Assembly (NCBI GenBank): GCA_003956705.1
Contig: QZCP01000097.1
Location: 24,398 to 88,397, forward strand
Source: Brevipalpus yothersi
Lineage: Eukaryota > Arthropoda > Arachnida > Trombidiformes > Tenuipalpidae
DNA: 64,000 bases
Direction of reading: 5' to 3'
Shown here: positions 34,197 through 47,460 of the stretch, in pieces
How positions within the stretch are numbered: the stretch's first letter is position 1
Layout of the letters: each line of letters begins with the position of its first letter
Notes under the pieces: model-generated
The model's database searches: none
Told to the model about the DNA's origin: nothing
Seen by the model: only the letters and a program-made list of their open reading frames with translations
Made by a program: the position numbers and the translations under genes

Positions 34197-35279
34197 AATA
34201 CATTCTCAACTTTTCGACACTGCTTTGAAGCATTTTTTTAGCTCTAGCCCTTTTCCTGTTCTCTCACTCGGATCAAATGTCGATACTGTCTACAGTTGAA
34301 AAGATGTGCATATTGGATTCCCATGCAACATTTGCCATCAGACAGCATCAAAGCCATGGTCACAGTCTTATCCACCCATCATCTGGATACCACAAGGAAT
34401 ATCAAAGCTTGCTGCAATAGGCACGCATTGAGCATTCTGATCTAACCTGTCAACTAAACTATTCATCCTGAACGATGATTTTCTCTCTCTTTCATTCCTC
34501 TGCCATATTCCTCTTTTATCTATCTAAAAATGGCAAACAAAGTGAAGCCATAGAATATTTATATTATGATGCCCTGAAATGCTTTTATGGATGTATACTC
34601 AGGCAGCTTTCACAAAAATCCTATCAGAGCATGGAAACCCTAATCAATGTATTAGCATGCAGACACTAAGCATCATCTCACTTTCTCTTTCTCTCTCTCA
34701 CTTTAACTTTTTCGAAATCCTATGGAAAAACCACTCTGATCATGTTCACTTATCTTCACACTTTGATTTTCACATTTGCCTTTCCTTCTCTTTCTCTCTC
34801 TCTTTCTCTTATTCACTTCTCTTTTTTTCACTATCTTTATTAACTCATTCATTCAGATTCAATTTTCGATGCTTTCTCTTTCTTCTTGACAGTGTGAAAA
34901 TTGAAAACCATCTCTTTGTTATCAATTTGTGTTCAGAGCAAAAGAGAGAGAGAAAAGTAGCATCAGTGGAAAAGAAGTGATGTTATGAAATGGTTAGAGA
35001 GACAGAGAAATAAAGAGAAAGATGGAAAAAGATGGATAGAAATATCGTGAACAAGGCAGTAAAGTGTGTGCCGAAAAAGATTGAAGAAATAAGTGGAAGA
35101 AGAAGAAGCGAATCATCTTCCTCTTCTCCACAGATTTTTCTTGTCCGTCTATTCTCACAAGGCAGTTTTCTATCTCAACTTTTTTTCTCTCAAAAGAAGG
35201 AGGGGGCAAGAAAACATCACATAAAATATACATGCAATAATATGCTCAAACTTAATCCAAGTGAGGTGATTCATGGATA

Positions 35280-35283
<4 letters not shown>

Positions 35284-35336
<53 letters not shown>
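35284..35336 (+). repeat. (CT)n microsatellite, 53 bp
   Basis: Uninterrupted CT tract. Confidence 0.97.
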
Positions 35337-35339
<3 letters not shown>

Positions 35340-36873
35340 CCCTCTCTTTGTTGCTTTACCCAAGTCGCCCGCGAGTCAGTATTCCTTCTCGCTCAAGAAT
35401 AAAGGAATACCACGTCTCTCACATGGAGCTTATATTTCTTCTCTACTGATATTCCTCCTCAACCGATCATCTTGAAGCTCCTTATTCTCTCTACCTCTCT
35501 CCTTTTCAGCTTCCTATTTTCTTCTTTCTCTCTCTCTCTCCTTTTTCTTTCCTCTGATTTGCTGCTACTTCAACACCAGAAAACTATCGTTTCAATCATT
35601 TCATGAGATTGAACCAGTGTATTTTGGGTAATACAACTTTCAGACATCATGTGTGTGTGTGTGCTTTGTTCAATCATACTTATTCGATGATAGCATAGAG
35701 AAATCTCGTTCCAGCTAGAACTCGATCCTCCATATGGTCCTAGTATTCATCATGATGGTATACATGCATATAACTATACATCATCCAACAATATTCATCA
35801 AACTTCCAAACGTTTGGATAGAAAGAGATATATTTAATCTACTTAACAGTGAAGCAAAAAATGGTTTAATTCTCTACTGTTTTTATGCTCTTCATGAATA
35901 AAGGAAAAACTGTTGCCACTTATAAGCTTGTATATCAGCAAGTCGGAAGTCAAAAAGTTTCACATCAAAATGCCAATATCATGAGGATAATCCATATTAC
36001 TGGTGTCAAGATTTATCCTGAATGAACATTCTGGAAAGTGAGAAGATTTTTTCTTCTCTCTCTCTCTCTTTGACTCATTCTTTGATCGACTACATTGCAT
36101 CACAGCTTGCGGAAGTTTCTATGGAATTTTGTTGCTCAGGAAAGCCCAAGTTGCAAAGATGATAGTAAGAAGTTGCAAGTATAAAGTTCAGAAAAAGTGA
36201 ATAATGTCTTCCGGTTAGATGTTAGAATATATTCTTTCCATGATACTATTCTAAATCTGGCTAAAAGAAGCGAGAGAGAGAGAGAGAGAAAGAAATTGAT
36301 TTTCTTCTCCATATGATTTACCGTTAGAAATGGCAGTTTAGTCCTCAATATTCATTGTGTGTGTTTTTGTGTTTATGGGTGCGTGTTGTCTTGTATTTCT
36401 TTCTTATTTATCATTTGCTTTCATTTGCTCAAATTCTCTTGTTCATTTTCACCCTCAAAAACACTTGTACAAAGATTCTCTATTCCTTTTCTGGTATCTT
36501 TCTATTATCTTTTCTTTACTCCCCCCCTCTCTCTCTCTCTCTGTCTCTATCTCATCTTTGAATAGGGAAAAAGTTTCCAATGATTACTTCTATTATAATT
36601 TTGCAAACCCCTTTGAAAAAGGAAGAAGAGAAAAATAATCTCTACAACGAAAAAACAGGGTCAGAAAAAGAGAAAAGTAAAAGTTATTACAACTCATCTC
36701 TCTTTTCCATTCAAAATCTTGGTGATCAACTTCATGCTCATGAATTCGAAAAGAAAAAGAATATGAGATATGGAAACATTAAAGCAAAAAGATGAGAATA
36801 AAACGTTCATATATACACAAACATTGTGAACATTATGCATATATAACGTATATGTTATACACACACAGATATA

Positions 36874-36876
<3 letters not shown>

Positions 36877-36927
<51 letters not shown>
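36877..36927 (+). repeat. (CT)n microsatellite, 51 bp
   Basis: Uninterrupted CT tract, preceded by a short CA run. Confidence 0.97.
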
Positions 36928-36930
<3 letters not shown>

Positions 36931-37088
36931 TTCATGAAAAGAGAAGATATAAATGCAGTCATCAAAATGGGAAACGAGCAAAGTTTCCTCTTTTGTTTCT
37001 CTCTCTTCCACTTTATTCAACATATACAGAGAGTAGAGCATCAAAAAAGTATACCCTCATGACCAATGGTCAAAAGAGTGATGCAAGA

Positions 37089-37106
37089 ATATATATATAT
37101 ATATAC
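37089..37106 (+). repeat. (TA)n microsatellite
   Basis: About nine alternating AT units. Confidence 0.85.
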
Positions 37107-40100
37107 TAAAGTTGGATGAATAATGTGTATCATGGTATCCATGAAATGATTTGCGATTCTCTTTCTCTTCCTCGTCATTCATCTCTATCATCTTGCTTCA
37201 CTCAGTCTCTCCTCTCTATTTTATCCAACTGTGAAGCTTTCCAAGTCACATCAGTCAACTGATGATCTTCACTTTTTCGAAACATTCTACCTTACCCGAA
37301 AATATCCTTCTTCATCTTTTTCTGGATAAAAGTGAAACCTCGGTGAAAGATGATGTCCTCCTCTACCTCCGTCTGTCTATCTCTTTCTCTCTGAACTTTA
37401 TCCTTATGCCTCAAGTCTATTCATACACGATTTTTGACCTCTTTTCATATTAAGATGAGAACCAAACATGATGCCAAGTGTATGTATGTGTATTTACCAT
37501 TGGACATATGATCATCATTCTAATCATCCCGAAAGCTTAAGCTTCTGGTGCATCAACGAGAAAAAGTTGGATATGAAGTGAGGATAGATTGACCATAATC
37601 TGAGCCTCCTTCTTCATTCAACCAGTGAACCCAAGAAAAAAAAGTAGTATTTCCGAGAATGCTAAGATGGAGAAGGAAACTGAAGAGATAGAGTGGCTGA
37701 ATGGTAATTCAATGTCGAAATGATAAGCTGCTTGTATTGGCAAGCCGGAAAATGAGCATATTTCTTGGGTCTCTATTTGGACAAGCATATGTTGTATCCA
37801 TTGATGTATATATATTTATGGGCATCATATGGCATTTCGACTTGGAGCTTTCTGATAAGAGAAAGAATATTCTTTGCCCATGAAGATGAAGAGAAGAAAG
37901 AATTTCACGCAATCAACATCACAGATGATGCGGAAAAATTTTTTTCCATCAAAAACATTTAATGACATGATAATCAATAATTATCAATAATGGTGTTGAT
38001 GATGTGGACGAAGATTGACAGTTTTTTGTCGATAACTGGAGATGGTTTCCACTCGATTCAATAATCTGAGGAAAAAGAAACTAGCAGCAGAGAAGAAAAA
38101 ACTTCTTCAAATTGCTTCTATCTATATTGGAATTTCGGTTCATTGATTGAGGTTTATACTGCTATTGTTGTTCTTGTTACTATTGTTGCCTCTTGGGAAG
38201 CAAGATTCTTCTGGATGTCCGTTTGTGTGTTATCATCTGGTCACAAATTCGATTTTCTTTTTCTCGTCTCAACTGGAAAATGCTTGGGTATCAGACACTG
38301 GAAACGATGATGATATACTTAGCCCAGAATTTGAACAGAGAAAAGGAGGAAGAGGAAGAAATAGTGAAGAGGAAAGATATTGAATTGAACCCTGTGATTT
38401 TCATCGATGAGTCTATGGGAAAATGAACACCTTGACATACATTGGCTATGTGTAATGGGTATGTGTACATTATAAAAGTTGATCTGTTTTTCTGGGACCC
38501 AAAAAATTGACTTTCCACTTCCACTTGCCATCGTTCATGATGATGATAAGGCTTTCCTCATTGTTGAATCAGTTCGAGAATACTTTGATCTTCTCTGTCT
38601 GCTGCATCTATCCAGCATCTTTTTACATCAATTCAAGAAGAGAAAAAGCCAACAAAAAAAACAAAAGAATTCTTACATGGCCTAAGTTATTTCGAGGGAT
38701 AGACAGAAAAATGGGAAGAAAAAATCATCCAACAGAAATAAGACTTAAGTCTGGCATGCTGTTGACTATTGTTCTATGTGAGTGTATACGAGAATCAAAT
38801 AAAAATACTAACCAATTGGAATAAGATGGAGATAAGCAGAATCCAAGAATCATGATAAGCTGGTTAACGTGAAAAGTCTCTCCAGTATAAGGTGAAAGGA
38901 GGCAAAGAAAAAGATCTTCTTGGATTTCTCATGAATTTGGTTGCTTCAAAATTTCGAATACCTTTCAACAATCAACATTTCCAAAGTGAACTCTGAATCT
39001 ATTTCCCTGAGACAAAAGCCTAAAAGATTGTGGAATCAAGTCAAAAACCAATGGATTATCTGACTCAATTGATCATCGAGTTATCGTTCAGTCTACACTT
39101 TTCTTTCAAATGGTAACAACCACTCAACCCAAACTCAAGCTACTTTGCGTGGATTTTGAAGTTATCAGCTTCATTCATGATCTTCTCTCTCCCATCATCT
39201 GAAGAATTTCTTGTAAAGGTATTCACACATTTACATGCACCTGGAATCTGTAAAAACCCTATGAAAGAGTGGCTCACTCCGAATTGAAATAAAACGAAAA
39301 GTACTTTCCTCACAAGTCTAAGAAGAAAAAGAGTTGTAAAAGAAGAACCAATACCATCAAACAAAGAAAAAGATTGAAACAAAAGTTCACCTTCAATTGA
39401 AATGGTTTCAAATATTTTAACTGAATTATCATGGGGTTTCAGAAATGAATTCCTCTGTGTGTGTCTATGTGCGTATTTGTCCCATTCAATGATTGCGTCA
39501 CTGATTTCGTCATCATCATCAATGTGTGTGTATATCATTTAATGGTGTGGAGGAATCTTTTATGGTCTTTCGAGATTTAACTAATTTCTTGGGGATGAAG
39601 TAGATGCAAGAAACTAATCAAGATCTCCAAATGCACTGGTACAAAAGTGTCTTGTCAAAGATATAGAGAGAAACGAAGAGAGAGAGAGAGGAAAAATAAT
39701 GATTCAGAAATCGAAATTTGCAACAATTCGTCCTCAATTCTTTTGCCACCATTTTTTCACTCACTCGACAAGCCTCAAGAATACATCATGAATAACAGAC
39801 TGAATTTCAAATGGAATCATCAATTCTCAACAGTTGAGATATTCTATCTATCTCTTTCTCTCTAACTCTCTTGCACACTCTTTTCCGGGACATTTCATAA
39901 ACTATTCGGAAAATAAGTTGAAATTACAATTGCTTACGTCTCTGATCTATTGCTTTTCCAATGTTTTGTTGCCATCTACTCTTGTGAATCAGTCTTTCCA
40001 TTCCTTCTCTCTCTCTCTCTCTTTCTCTTTCTTCATCTCTTTCTTCAACTATTCTATCCTTTTTTCCTTCTCTTTTACACTCTCTTTCCTGAGACTCCAA

Positions 40101-40242
40101 TCACACTGGTTCAACTCACACAGCATCTTTCAAGAATACTGTTTTGTATTACACATCCTCTTCTCTTTCTATCATTCTGTTTCCATCTTCCGCCATGTGA
40201 AACAGAATCCAACAGCTTGCCTGGTTGACTCTTTGACTGTTT

Positions 40243-40281
<39 letters not shown>

Positions 40282-40284
40282 CTT
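40243..40284 (+). repeat. Compound (CT)n(CTTT)n microsatellite
   Basis: CT units pass directly into about six CTTT units on the 3' side. Confidence 0.92.
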
Positions 40285-41394
40285 ACTCTCTTTCTTCTTC
40301 TGTCCTCATCTTTTTGTACACTTGAAATATAGCTTCAAGGCATACTTCAGACTAGTGGACAGTGGCCACTGGTTTTCATATGTGATGTCGAGGATGTTGA
40401 TCACAAAGTGATGAGCACAAGAAGAGATGTCAGTGTTACGAGAGGAGGCTGAAAAAATTCGTCTCACAAGATGAGGAAGAGAAAGGAAAGAACAGAGGTG
40501 ATCACTTGAAAGTGAATGATGTCTCATTGGACTTGGACATTTTTCTTTTCTCTCCTTCTTAGGAGCTTGCCAATGTTAAGATTGACGAAAAAAAAATCTG
40601 AGAATACTGTGGAAGAATAAGAAAGATGTACTCTGACCCAATGGTCTGGATTTCGTGCTATCAAGTTTTTTTCACTCTTGAAAGAATCTCACTAAACTGC
40701 TCTCCCAACATCAAATGAATCATGTTTTTGTGGATTCAATCTTATTCTTGTCTCTCATCACTCGATAACTTTTTCTCCTCTTCATTTTCTTCTATCCTCT
40801 ATTCTTATTCTTCCGCATCTTTTTGCCTCCCTACTCGATGTCAATGAGTTTGCTCTTCCATCTTCATCATATTCTTGGGCCAATTCTTGCCACTCCCCAA
40901 CATTCAATCATACCCATAACACATACACTTTCACATGTATACTGTACATGATACATTCAATCCTCAAGAATCGAATATGACACTGTCCACAGAGAAAGAG
41001 AAAGAAAGAGTGGACACTATCACTTGACCAGCAGCTTTAATTTTGACTTCATTCAATTGAGAAAAAAAAGGAAGAGGAAGATGAAGAGTGAGAAGCCGAT
41101 TGTGTTATGATGGCCAATGTGAGAAGTGATGATAGACTGGGTAAAGAATACGAAAGTAGTTCACCAAGAGATGACAAAATGACGTGGTCAATGGGAAAGT
41201 TGAAGTCTTAGTGAAGAAAATGCTTGAAAAATATTAAGCAATGTGCTATGTGTCCATGTCATGTCATAAAAATTTTTTGGAATCCTTTTGATTTTTCTCT
41301 CTTTCTCACTTTTCCACACTCTTTTGCTTGATGATGATCAGCTAAAGGGCCTAGAAGCGATGAAGCTATTGTTGTACATAAAACTCGACTCTAT

Positions 41395-41399
<5 letters not shown>

Positions 41400-41448
<49 letters not shown>

Positions 41449-41449
41449 A
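41400..41449 (+). repeat. (GA)n microsatellite, one AA interruption
   Basis: About 50 bp of GA repeats with one GAAA interruption. Confidence 0.95.
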
Positions 41450-43632
41450 ATATGCCTTAAAGCTATGAATCTGACTCAACTTCTATTCCCACAAGATTGA
41501 GAATCTGAAGCTCATGAACTTGCTGTGTGTATATTTGTGTACATAAGAGTGGAAAGGAGTATATCTGTGTGTATATATGCTCATGATTGGTATTCTGATA
41601 AAGTATTTCAACTATCATTGCCATAGTCTTGATGACAATCATCAGTGTGAATGTGTGTGAGAGAGTATATGTATGTCATAGTGTACTCAGTATAGTCTGT
41701 TGTGCGATTCTGTTGAGTAAAAGGCTTGCCACCAAATGAAGTTCGAAGTAGGTGAAAAATTTTCAAATGGGAATTGAAAATGAGCTCAATTCAACTCTGT
41801 CAATTTTCATCCTCATCACCATTAAACTTTTCATCTCTCTGTTCTTCTGAATAACTGTGTGATACTATCATCATCATGCAGATTTTCTCTTAGAAAAACC
41901 GTTTTCTATTCAGTTATGGTGAAAATATGATTCAATCTCACTGTTTGGTTAATGATTTGCGAATATTAAATGCTTATCACCAAAATCAGATTGTCCGAAT
42001 GTATATGTATACACATTATTCCCTGGCCAGATTGAAGCCTATTCACTAAAATGAGCTGCTTTCTTCTCTTTCGCTCTCACATTTCGATAAGTCCAAAACA
42101 TTGATCTCAAGATAAATGCTGAAATCATTCCACAAGAAGAATCATGTATCATATCATCATCTCATAAAATGGACTGTCCTTGGAATATTATGGATCTGAC
42201 CGTAAACATATATAAATGTCTAGATTTTGCTTGTGTGTGTGTCACGTTAAACTCTCCTTCCTCAATTCTAGATCATCTAACTTCCGGTTCCTTCGTCTTG
42301 TTCTAAAAATATACCCTCATATGTATTTACTCATACACCATAACAACCAGTCTGAGTCATCATCATGATAAGATCAATTTCACCATAAGGCATTTTCTTG
42401 GTACACACAACATCCGAGAGAATATATAGAGTAAATATTAACGATGAGAACAAGAAAAGTATCCATCAAAAATAGACTTTGGTTAAGTAAATTAGGGCGA
42501 AAGAATATGTGATTGTTCAAGTTGGTTGGGAAAGATGAAATAATGATTCTAATCACATTATCATCAAGAAGCAATGAAATTTTTTGAAAAATTCAATTCT
42601 GATTCCATTAAAAGTGAAAAAAGTGATTCGCTGCTGTTCTCCTTCAAGAAACTGAGACTTTGATACAAACCAATCAATCTGAACTCCTTGTGTTGATTGA
42701 TATTTTGATCAAAATTTTCACCTTCAAAATCGAATACAATAGATATTGTTCGGAAAAAAAGTTATCATAAAGTAAAGTTCACTATCAATGTGTATACTCG
42801 CTTGGTTAACAAAGGTATAAGTAAATAGGAAGCGAAAAAGAAAGAAAAAAAAGAGAAAAATAAAGGTGGGAATAAAGCATCCAACAGGAACAAGTATTCA
42901 ACGGATAAATGTTTGTGTATCCATTCTATTTACAAGTATGTTTACCATTCCAAGCTCAATGTATTGTAGAATATATCGTATGTGTTTGTGTATGTGTCTG
43001 GAGAGGATTATTCTTATGTTACAGTCGATTGTCTATCCAGTTTTACATTCAAGAGGAATACTGAATGTGTGTTTGTGTATTTGTGTGGAAGCAACTATTT
43101 CGTCAAAGAAAAGCTATCATAGATACAGAAGAAAACTAAGGAAACAAGAAACGCATACACAGGCCGACATCTCCAAATTGGAATAAAGCTACTAGAAAAA
43201 GAATCACAAGAAACTACAAAACAGAATGGATTTTTTTATCATCTCCTGACTGAATTCCTCTGCCAGTGACTGCATCATTTCTACCAATTACTCACTTTTA
43301 TCCATAAAAAAAGAACACCTCGAATGTATGTGATTGACCAATATATATCGATACTTTCTGATGAATGAATCGTTCTCAATATCAAATGAAGGACAAAAAG
43401 GCTAAAAGCAAGGTGATGAAGGAAAAAAAGTAACACAGAAAAAAGTGGATAAAGGTTGCTGCTCAAGTGATGCTGATGTGATACTTTGACTGTATTGTTG
43501 ATCGAGTGGTATAGCAAAAACACAGCTGATGACAGTAACTAGTGAGCCTTATGTGTATGTGTATAATAAGCATCAGTAATCTCAACGGTTAATAATTACA
43601 GTCTAAGAATTGGCCAAGATAAGAAGAGGCAT

Positions 43633-43743
43633 AGAGAGAGAGAGAGAGAGAGAAAACGAGAAGATGAAAGTTACAGGGTGAAAGTGAGAAGACAGTTGAC
43701 ACCAGATCAAAGAGCTCTCCTCTCTCTCTCTCTCTCTCTCTCT
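43633..43743. repeat. Inverted GA ... CT pair
   Basis: A GA tract at 43633-43654 is followed 61 bp later by a CT tract at 43716-43743, so the two arms are complementary in inverted orientation and could fold back. Confidence 0.85.
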
Positions 43744-44129
43744 TCCTACTCATCATCAGCCTCTTTCTCTTCTACACTCACTTTCATCCTCATCAGTTTT
43801 TCCTACCAGATTTCACTTGATTCCTCTCTCTTGTACCTTCAACGTTACACACACACATGTACACATACACACTACACGCTCTCTTATCCCAACACTTAAA
43901 TGTATCATCCAACAATTTTCCGGGACATGATGAAGAATCGAAGAGATGAATCAAGGAGGAAGAGAAAGAAGATGTGTATGTGTATGTTCTTTTCATCTGC
44001 TCACACTGATGTACTTTCATCCTCATCACATTTCGCTTGGCCATCATTCTCAGTGCTTCTCACAGTAACTACACACAGTATATATATTGCCTCTCAGCAT
44101 TAGCCCAGCATCCTCAACAACATTGCCTT

Positions 44130-44156
44130 TTCTCTCTCTCTCTCTCTCTCTCTCTT
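44130..44156 (+). repeat. (CT)n microsatellite
   Basis: About 27 bp tract, 390 bp after the previous CT tract. Confidence 0.92.
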
Positions 44157-46172
44157 TGGAAAGATCGTTCTCGAATGAGCAAGAAGGGAGGCTGAAAATC
44201 GTTGTAGCATGTGTATCACATGGATATAAGACGCAAGATGAGATGAGGCCTTCATTTTATTGTCCCTTGTGAACCCTAGTCTCTTCAACCAATCTGATGG
44301 GTGTAGAAGTCTGATTAAGGGGATAAAAGTGATACCTTCCAGAAGATGAACCCTTGTTGAAAAGACATAGGGCCTTTGACTTTGTCCTCTCCTTTTTCTT
44401 CCTCATCTTCTCCTTCTTCTTCCTCTTCTTCATCTCTCTTCCTCATCAAATCCGATTCTTGTGGCCAATTCATCTTTGTCATTCTAGATTCTGTCTATTT
44501 TCATCCTCTCACTCTCTTCCTTAACACACACACAGACATCCCTCTCAACCCTATGGGCTCTTTAAATAAGAATAGATGAGAAAATAGAGTAAATTTGATT
44601 TGTCTTGCCATTCACCAGCCACTCGTTCTTGTTCAACTCATTTTGCCAAAATCAAAAACATGCCAATAATGTCGCTGGACACCGATAATCGGAAAGCCCT
44701 TTGGTCATCAATTTCAAATTTTTCCCAATTGCTCGATGATGCTGGCACATTCTTTTACAATCGCAACTTGAGAATATTGGACAATCATTTTTTGAGTGAA
44801 AATTCTTTTTGCTTTAAAACAAAAAAAGAATTTACGGCTCCAATTTAAGGAACTCAATTTTGACCCAATTTGTGCCTCAAACATCATGTTTTTTAGCTTC
44901 ATGGATCCAAAAAAATATATGTGTGTGAAAATTTGCCTTACTAGAATACAGTCAAATCAAATTGGATGATTGCAACACTCGTAGACTATTGAATAACAAT
45001 ATACGATCCTTTCCCTAAAGTTGGACCCCTTCAATGGATGTGAATATACACTTTTCCCATATAAATGTCAAAGTTGTTGGGAATTTTTCTGTCTCTTTAT
45101 CTGTTCTTTCTCCCTCTCTTTGACAAAATTTACATGACGATTCCATTTGCTATAACCATGATCGTTACTAGACATTGGATATCATCAAGCATCAAGCTGG
45201 TATCATTTTTGAGGTGTTATCATCATTCACATAGGAAAAATTCTTTCACATCATGCTTATCCTCGTATTGTATCGTCAGTATTCACATTGCAACAAGGTA
45301 ATTTCTTGTATTACATGAAACGCCTGCTATTCCATCACAAACACACACACTAAAAAATATAAGCAAGAATAGCATTCATGCTCTACACAATATGCTTTGA
45401 ATTTGCTTGAATATTTCGATCATTTCAAACCGTAAATCTACTATTAAGCATCTAGTGGAACTCAGGATCCCAAGAATAAGAAAAAAAGTAAAAAAAGATT
45501 TCAAAGTGAAGCCACTGTGTGTGTATATATATTTTTTCAATTCTCATCATTGTGATCCAGCTGGAACACCTTCCATTATCAATGATATTCTTTGGCTCTT
45601 GGAAGTAAAATTTGAATAAATAACTCTTTCCACTTGATTTATCCACAATTTTTTTTATCAAAACTTGACAAAATTCTATTTCCACCAAAAAAGTTCAATA
45701 CACAACACGTTCTGGAATCATATGTGTGCGTTTGTTCATGGAATCCATTGAAATTCTCTTTTCACACTTCCACTGTATTGATCTACATTTCAACATCATC
45801 TGTTTGTGCATACTTTTCTCATCTTTCATCTACATCGAAGATCAATCTGTCTATGTGATGCTGTTGCTGTTGATGAAAATGACATCTAAATAATGGAGAC
45901 AAGTATGGTGATCATGTATGCCATTCTTGAGGATACAAAACTCATTCACCAGGAAAAAAAGAAGCAGAAGAGAAATCGATTTTATCATCAATTCGGATTC
46001 TCAATCCAATCAAAAATTCCTTCTCTATCCTCATCTTCCAGCTTCTCTTTCTCATCTTCCATTCCATCTGTTCATACTTTCAATATTTCATCAGGATGAC
46101 CTTTTAATCATCATTCAATTGTATTAATAAGTGATGGGCGTTACAGCGTATAGTTGGATGAGATGAGAGTAA

Positions 46173-46203
46173 AAGAGAGAGAAAGAAAGAAAGAAAGAGA
46201 GAA
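46173..46203 (+). repeat. GAGA/GAAA compound repeat
   Basis: GA units, then four GAAA units, then GA units. Confidence 0.85.
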
Positions 46204-46341
46204 ACTAAGAGAGAGAGAAAGAGAATGAAAGAAAAAAGCCAGTTGTGTAGACACACACATTTAGAAGAAAGTATCATGGATTCTCTATTATCTACTAATT
46301 GAGCAACAATCAGATTGTTCCTGATTATCCTCATCACTATT

Positions 46342-46343
<2 letters not shown>

Positions 46344-46382
<39 letters not shown>

Positions 46383-46388
46383 TCTCTT
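46344..46388 (+). repeat. (CT)n microsatellite, 45 bp
   Basis: CT tract with one CCC interruption near the right end. Confidence 0.95.
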
Positions 46389-47390
46389 TCAGCTTCCCAT
46401 ATCACTTTAGATACCAGAGACAGAGAGACATATATGTACTCAAACACACATATACACAATTACAGAGTTTGTAACTTCTTTCGCCCTGATAACCGATAAA
46501 TAACGGTAAATCGATGAAAGTAGAGTGAAGCCAAGTTTTCATCATCAAGTCATCCAAAGTCAGCATCATGATTCAGATAATCCTAACATGATTGAACATT
46601 GAAGACATTTCTTCCTACTTTCTTTCCCTATTTCCTACTCTACTTCATCACAAAAGTGAACTCAAGAAAATATATATCGATACAAAGTGAGAAGACCTCA
46701 TCAAACTATGAGCCACATCTTGGTGTATCATCAGCATCTTTCATCTTCTTTTTCTTCCTCTACTAGTACCACTAATACTACTATGTACTACTACTACTTT
46801 CTCATTGACATCCATGTTCTCATCCGTATTCCATCTCATCTCTCTTCTCTCAATCACTGATACACTATGCACCACTTCTCATCATTATTTTCGCCATCAT
46901 CTTCTGTACCCAGACTTCAATGTCCATTCTGGAATGCCTACTTACTGGCCAGTAATTTGGCGTGTTTCTTGGTGCTGATAAGGATTAGAGGTGTTGCCTG
47001 ATGAAGAAACTGATCTTTGGGTTATTCATTTCTCTCCAGCTCTCTCACCATCTTCCAATTTCGATGTCTATCCATGGCGAATGGAAATCATTCATTGATG
47101 ACGATGGTGAATTGGGATGCTGCATGCATATCCACGATGCTGATACTTCGACCGCCAATGGACGAGTTAAGTAAAGCTTAGCTACGGATAGACCTCAAAG
47201 CAAAGCTTTCACCTAACATGTAGAGACAGTAAACAGCATGTTATATACAATCATCATAAGCTGAAGGATAAAATATGCAAATTAGATGGTTGATTTGGAA
47301 TATTTTCCCAGAGAATTGTTTTCCTCTTCTCTCAACGCTAACACTCGTGAACATATACACTCAACCACTCACCATGATTCCGAATCTCTT

Positions 47391-47460
47391 TTCCTCTCTT
47401 TCTCTCTTTCTCTCTCTCTCTCTCTCTTTCTCTCTCTTTATCTCTCTTTCTCTCTTTCTT
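47391..47460 (+). repeat. Imperfect CT/CTTT repeat
   Basis: About 70 bp of CT interrupted by several TTT and one TTTA unit, like an ageing microsatellite. Confidence 0.8.

Larger units (their letters stand above)
29701..41500. other. Non-coding desert, segment 2, microsatellite-rich
   Basis: Contains ten or more GA/CT tracts plus (CA)13 at 31807-31832 and (TA)n at 34175-34196 and 37089-37106. Sequence between tracts is AT-rich with frequent short CT or GA runs. I see no exon, RNA gene or transposon. Confidence 0.55.

Noticed and set aside
39834..40325. 163-codon plus-strand open frame rich in Leu, Ser and Phe
   Set aside because: It runs through CT and CTTT repeats and has no domain; a stop-free pyrimidine artefact.
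46757..46797. ACT/TAC trinucleotide-rich patch, also near 53806-53822
   Set aside because: Short and imperfect; not more than local low complexity.
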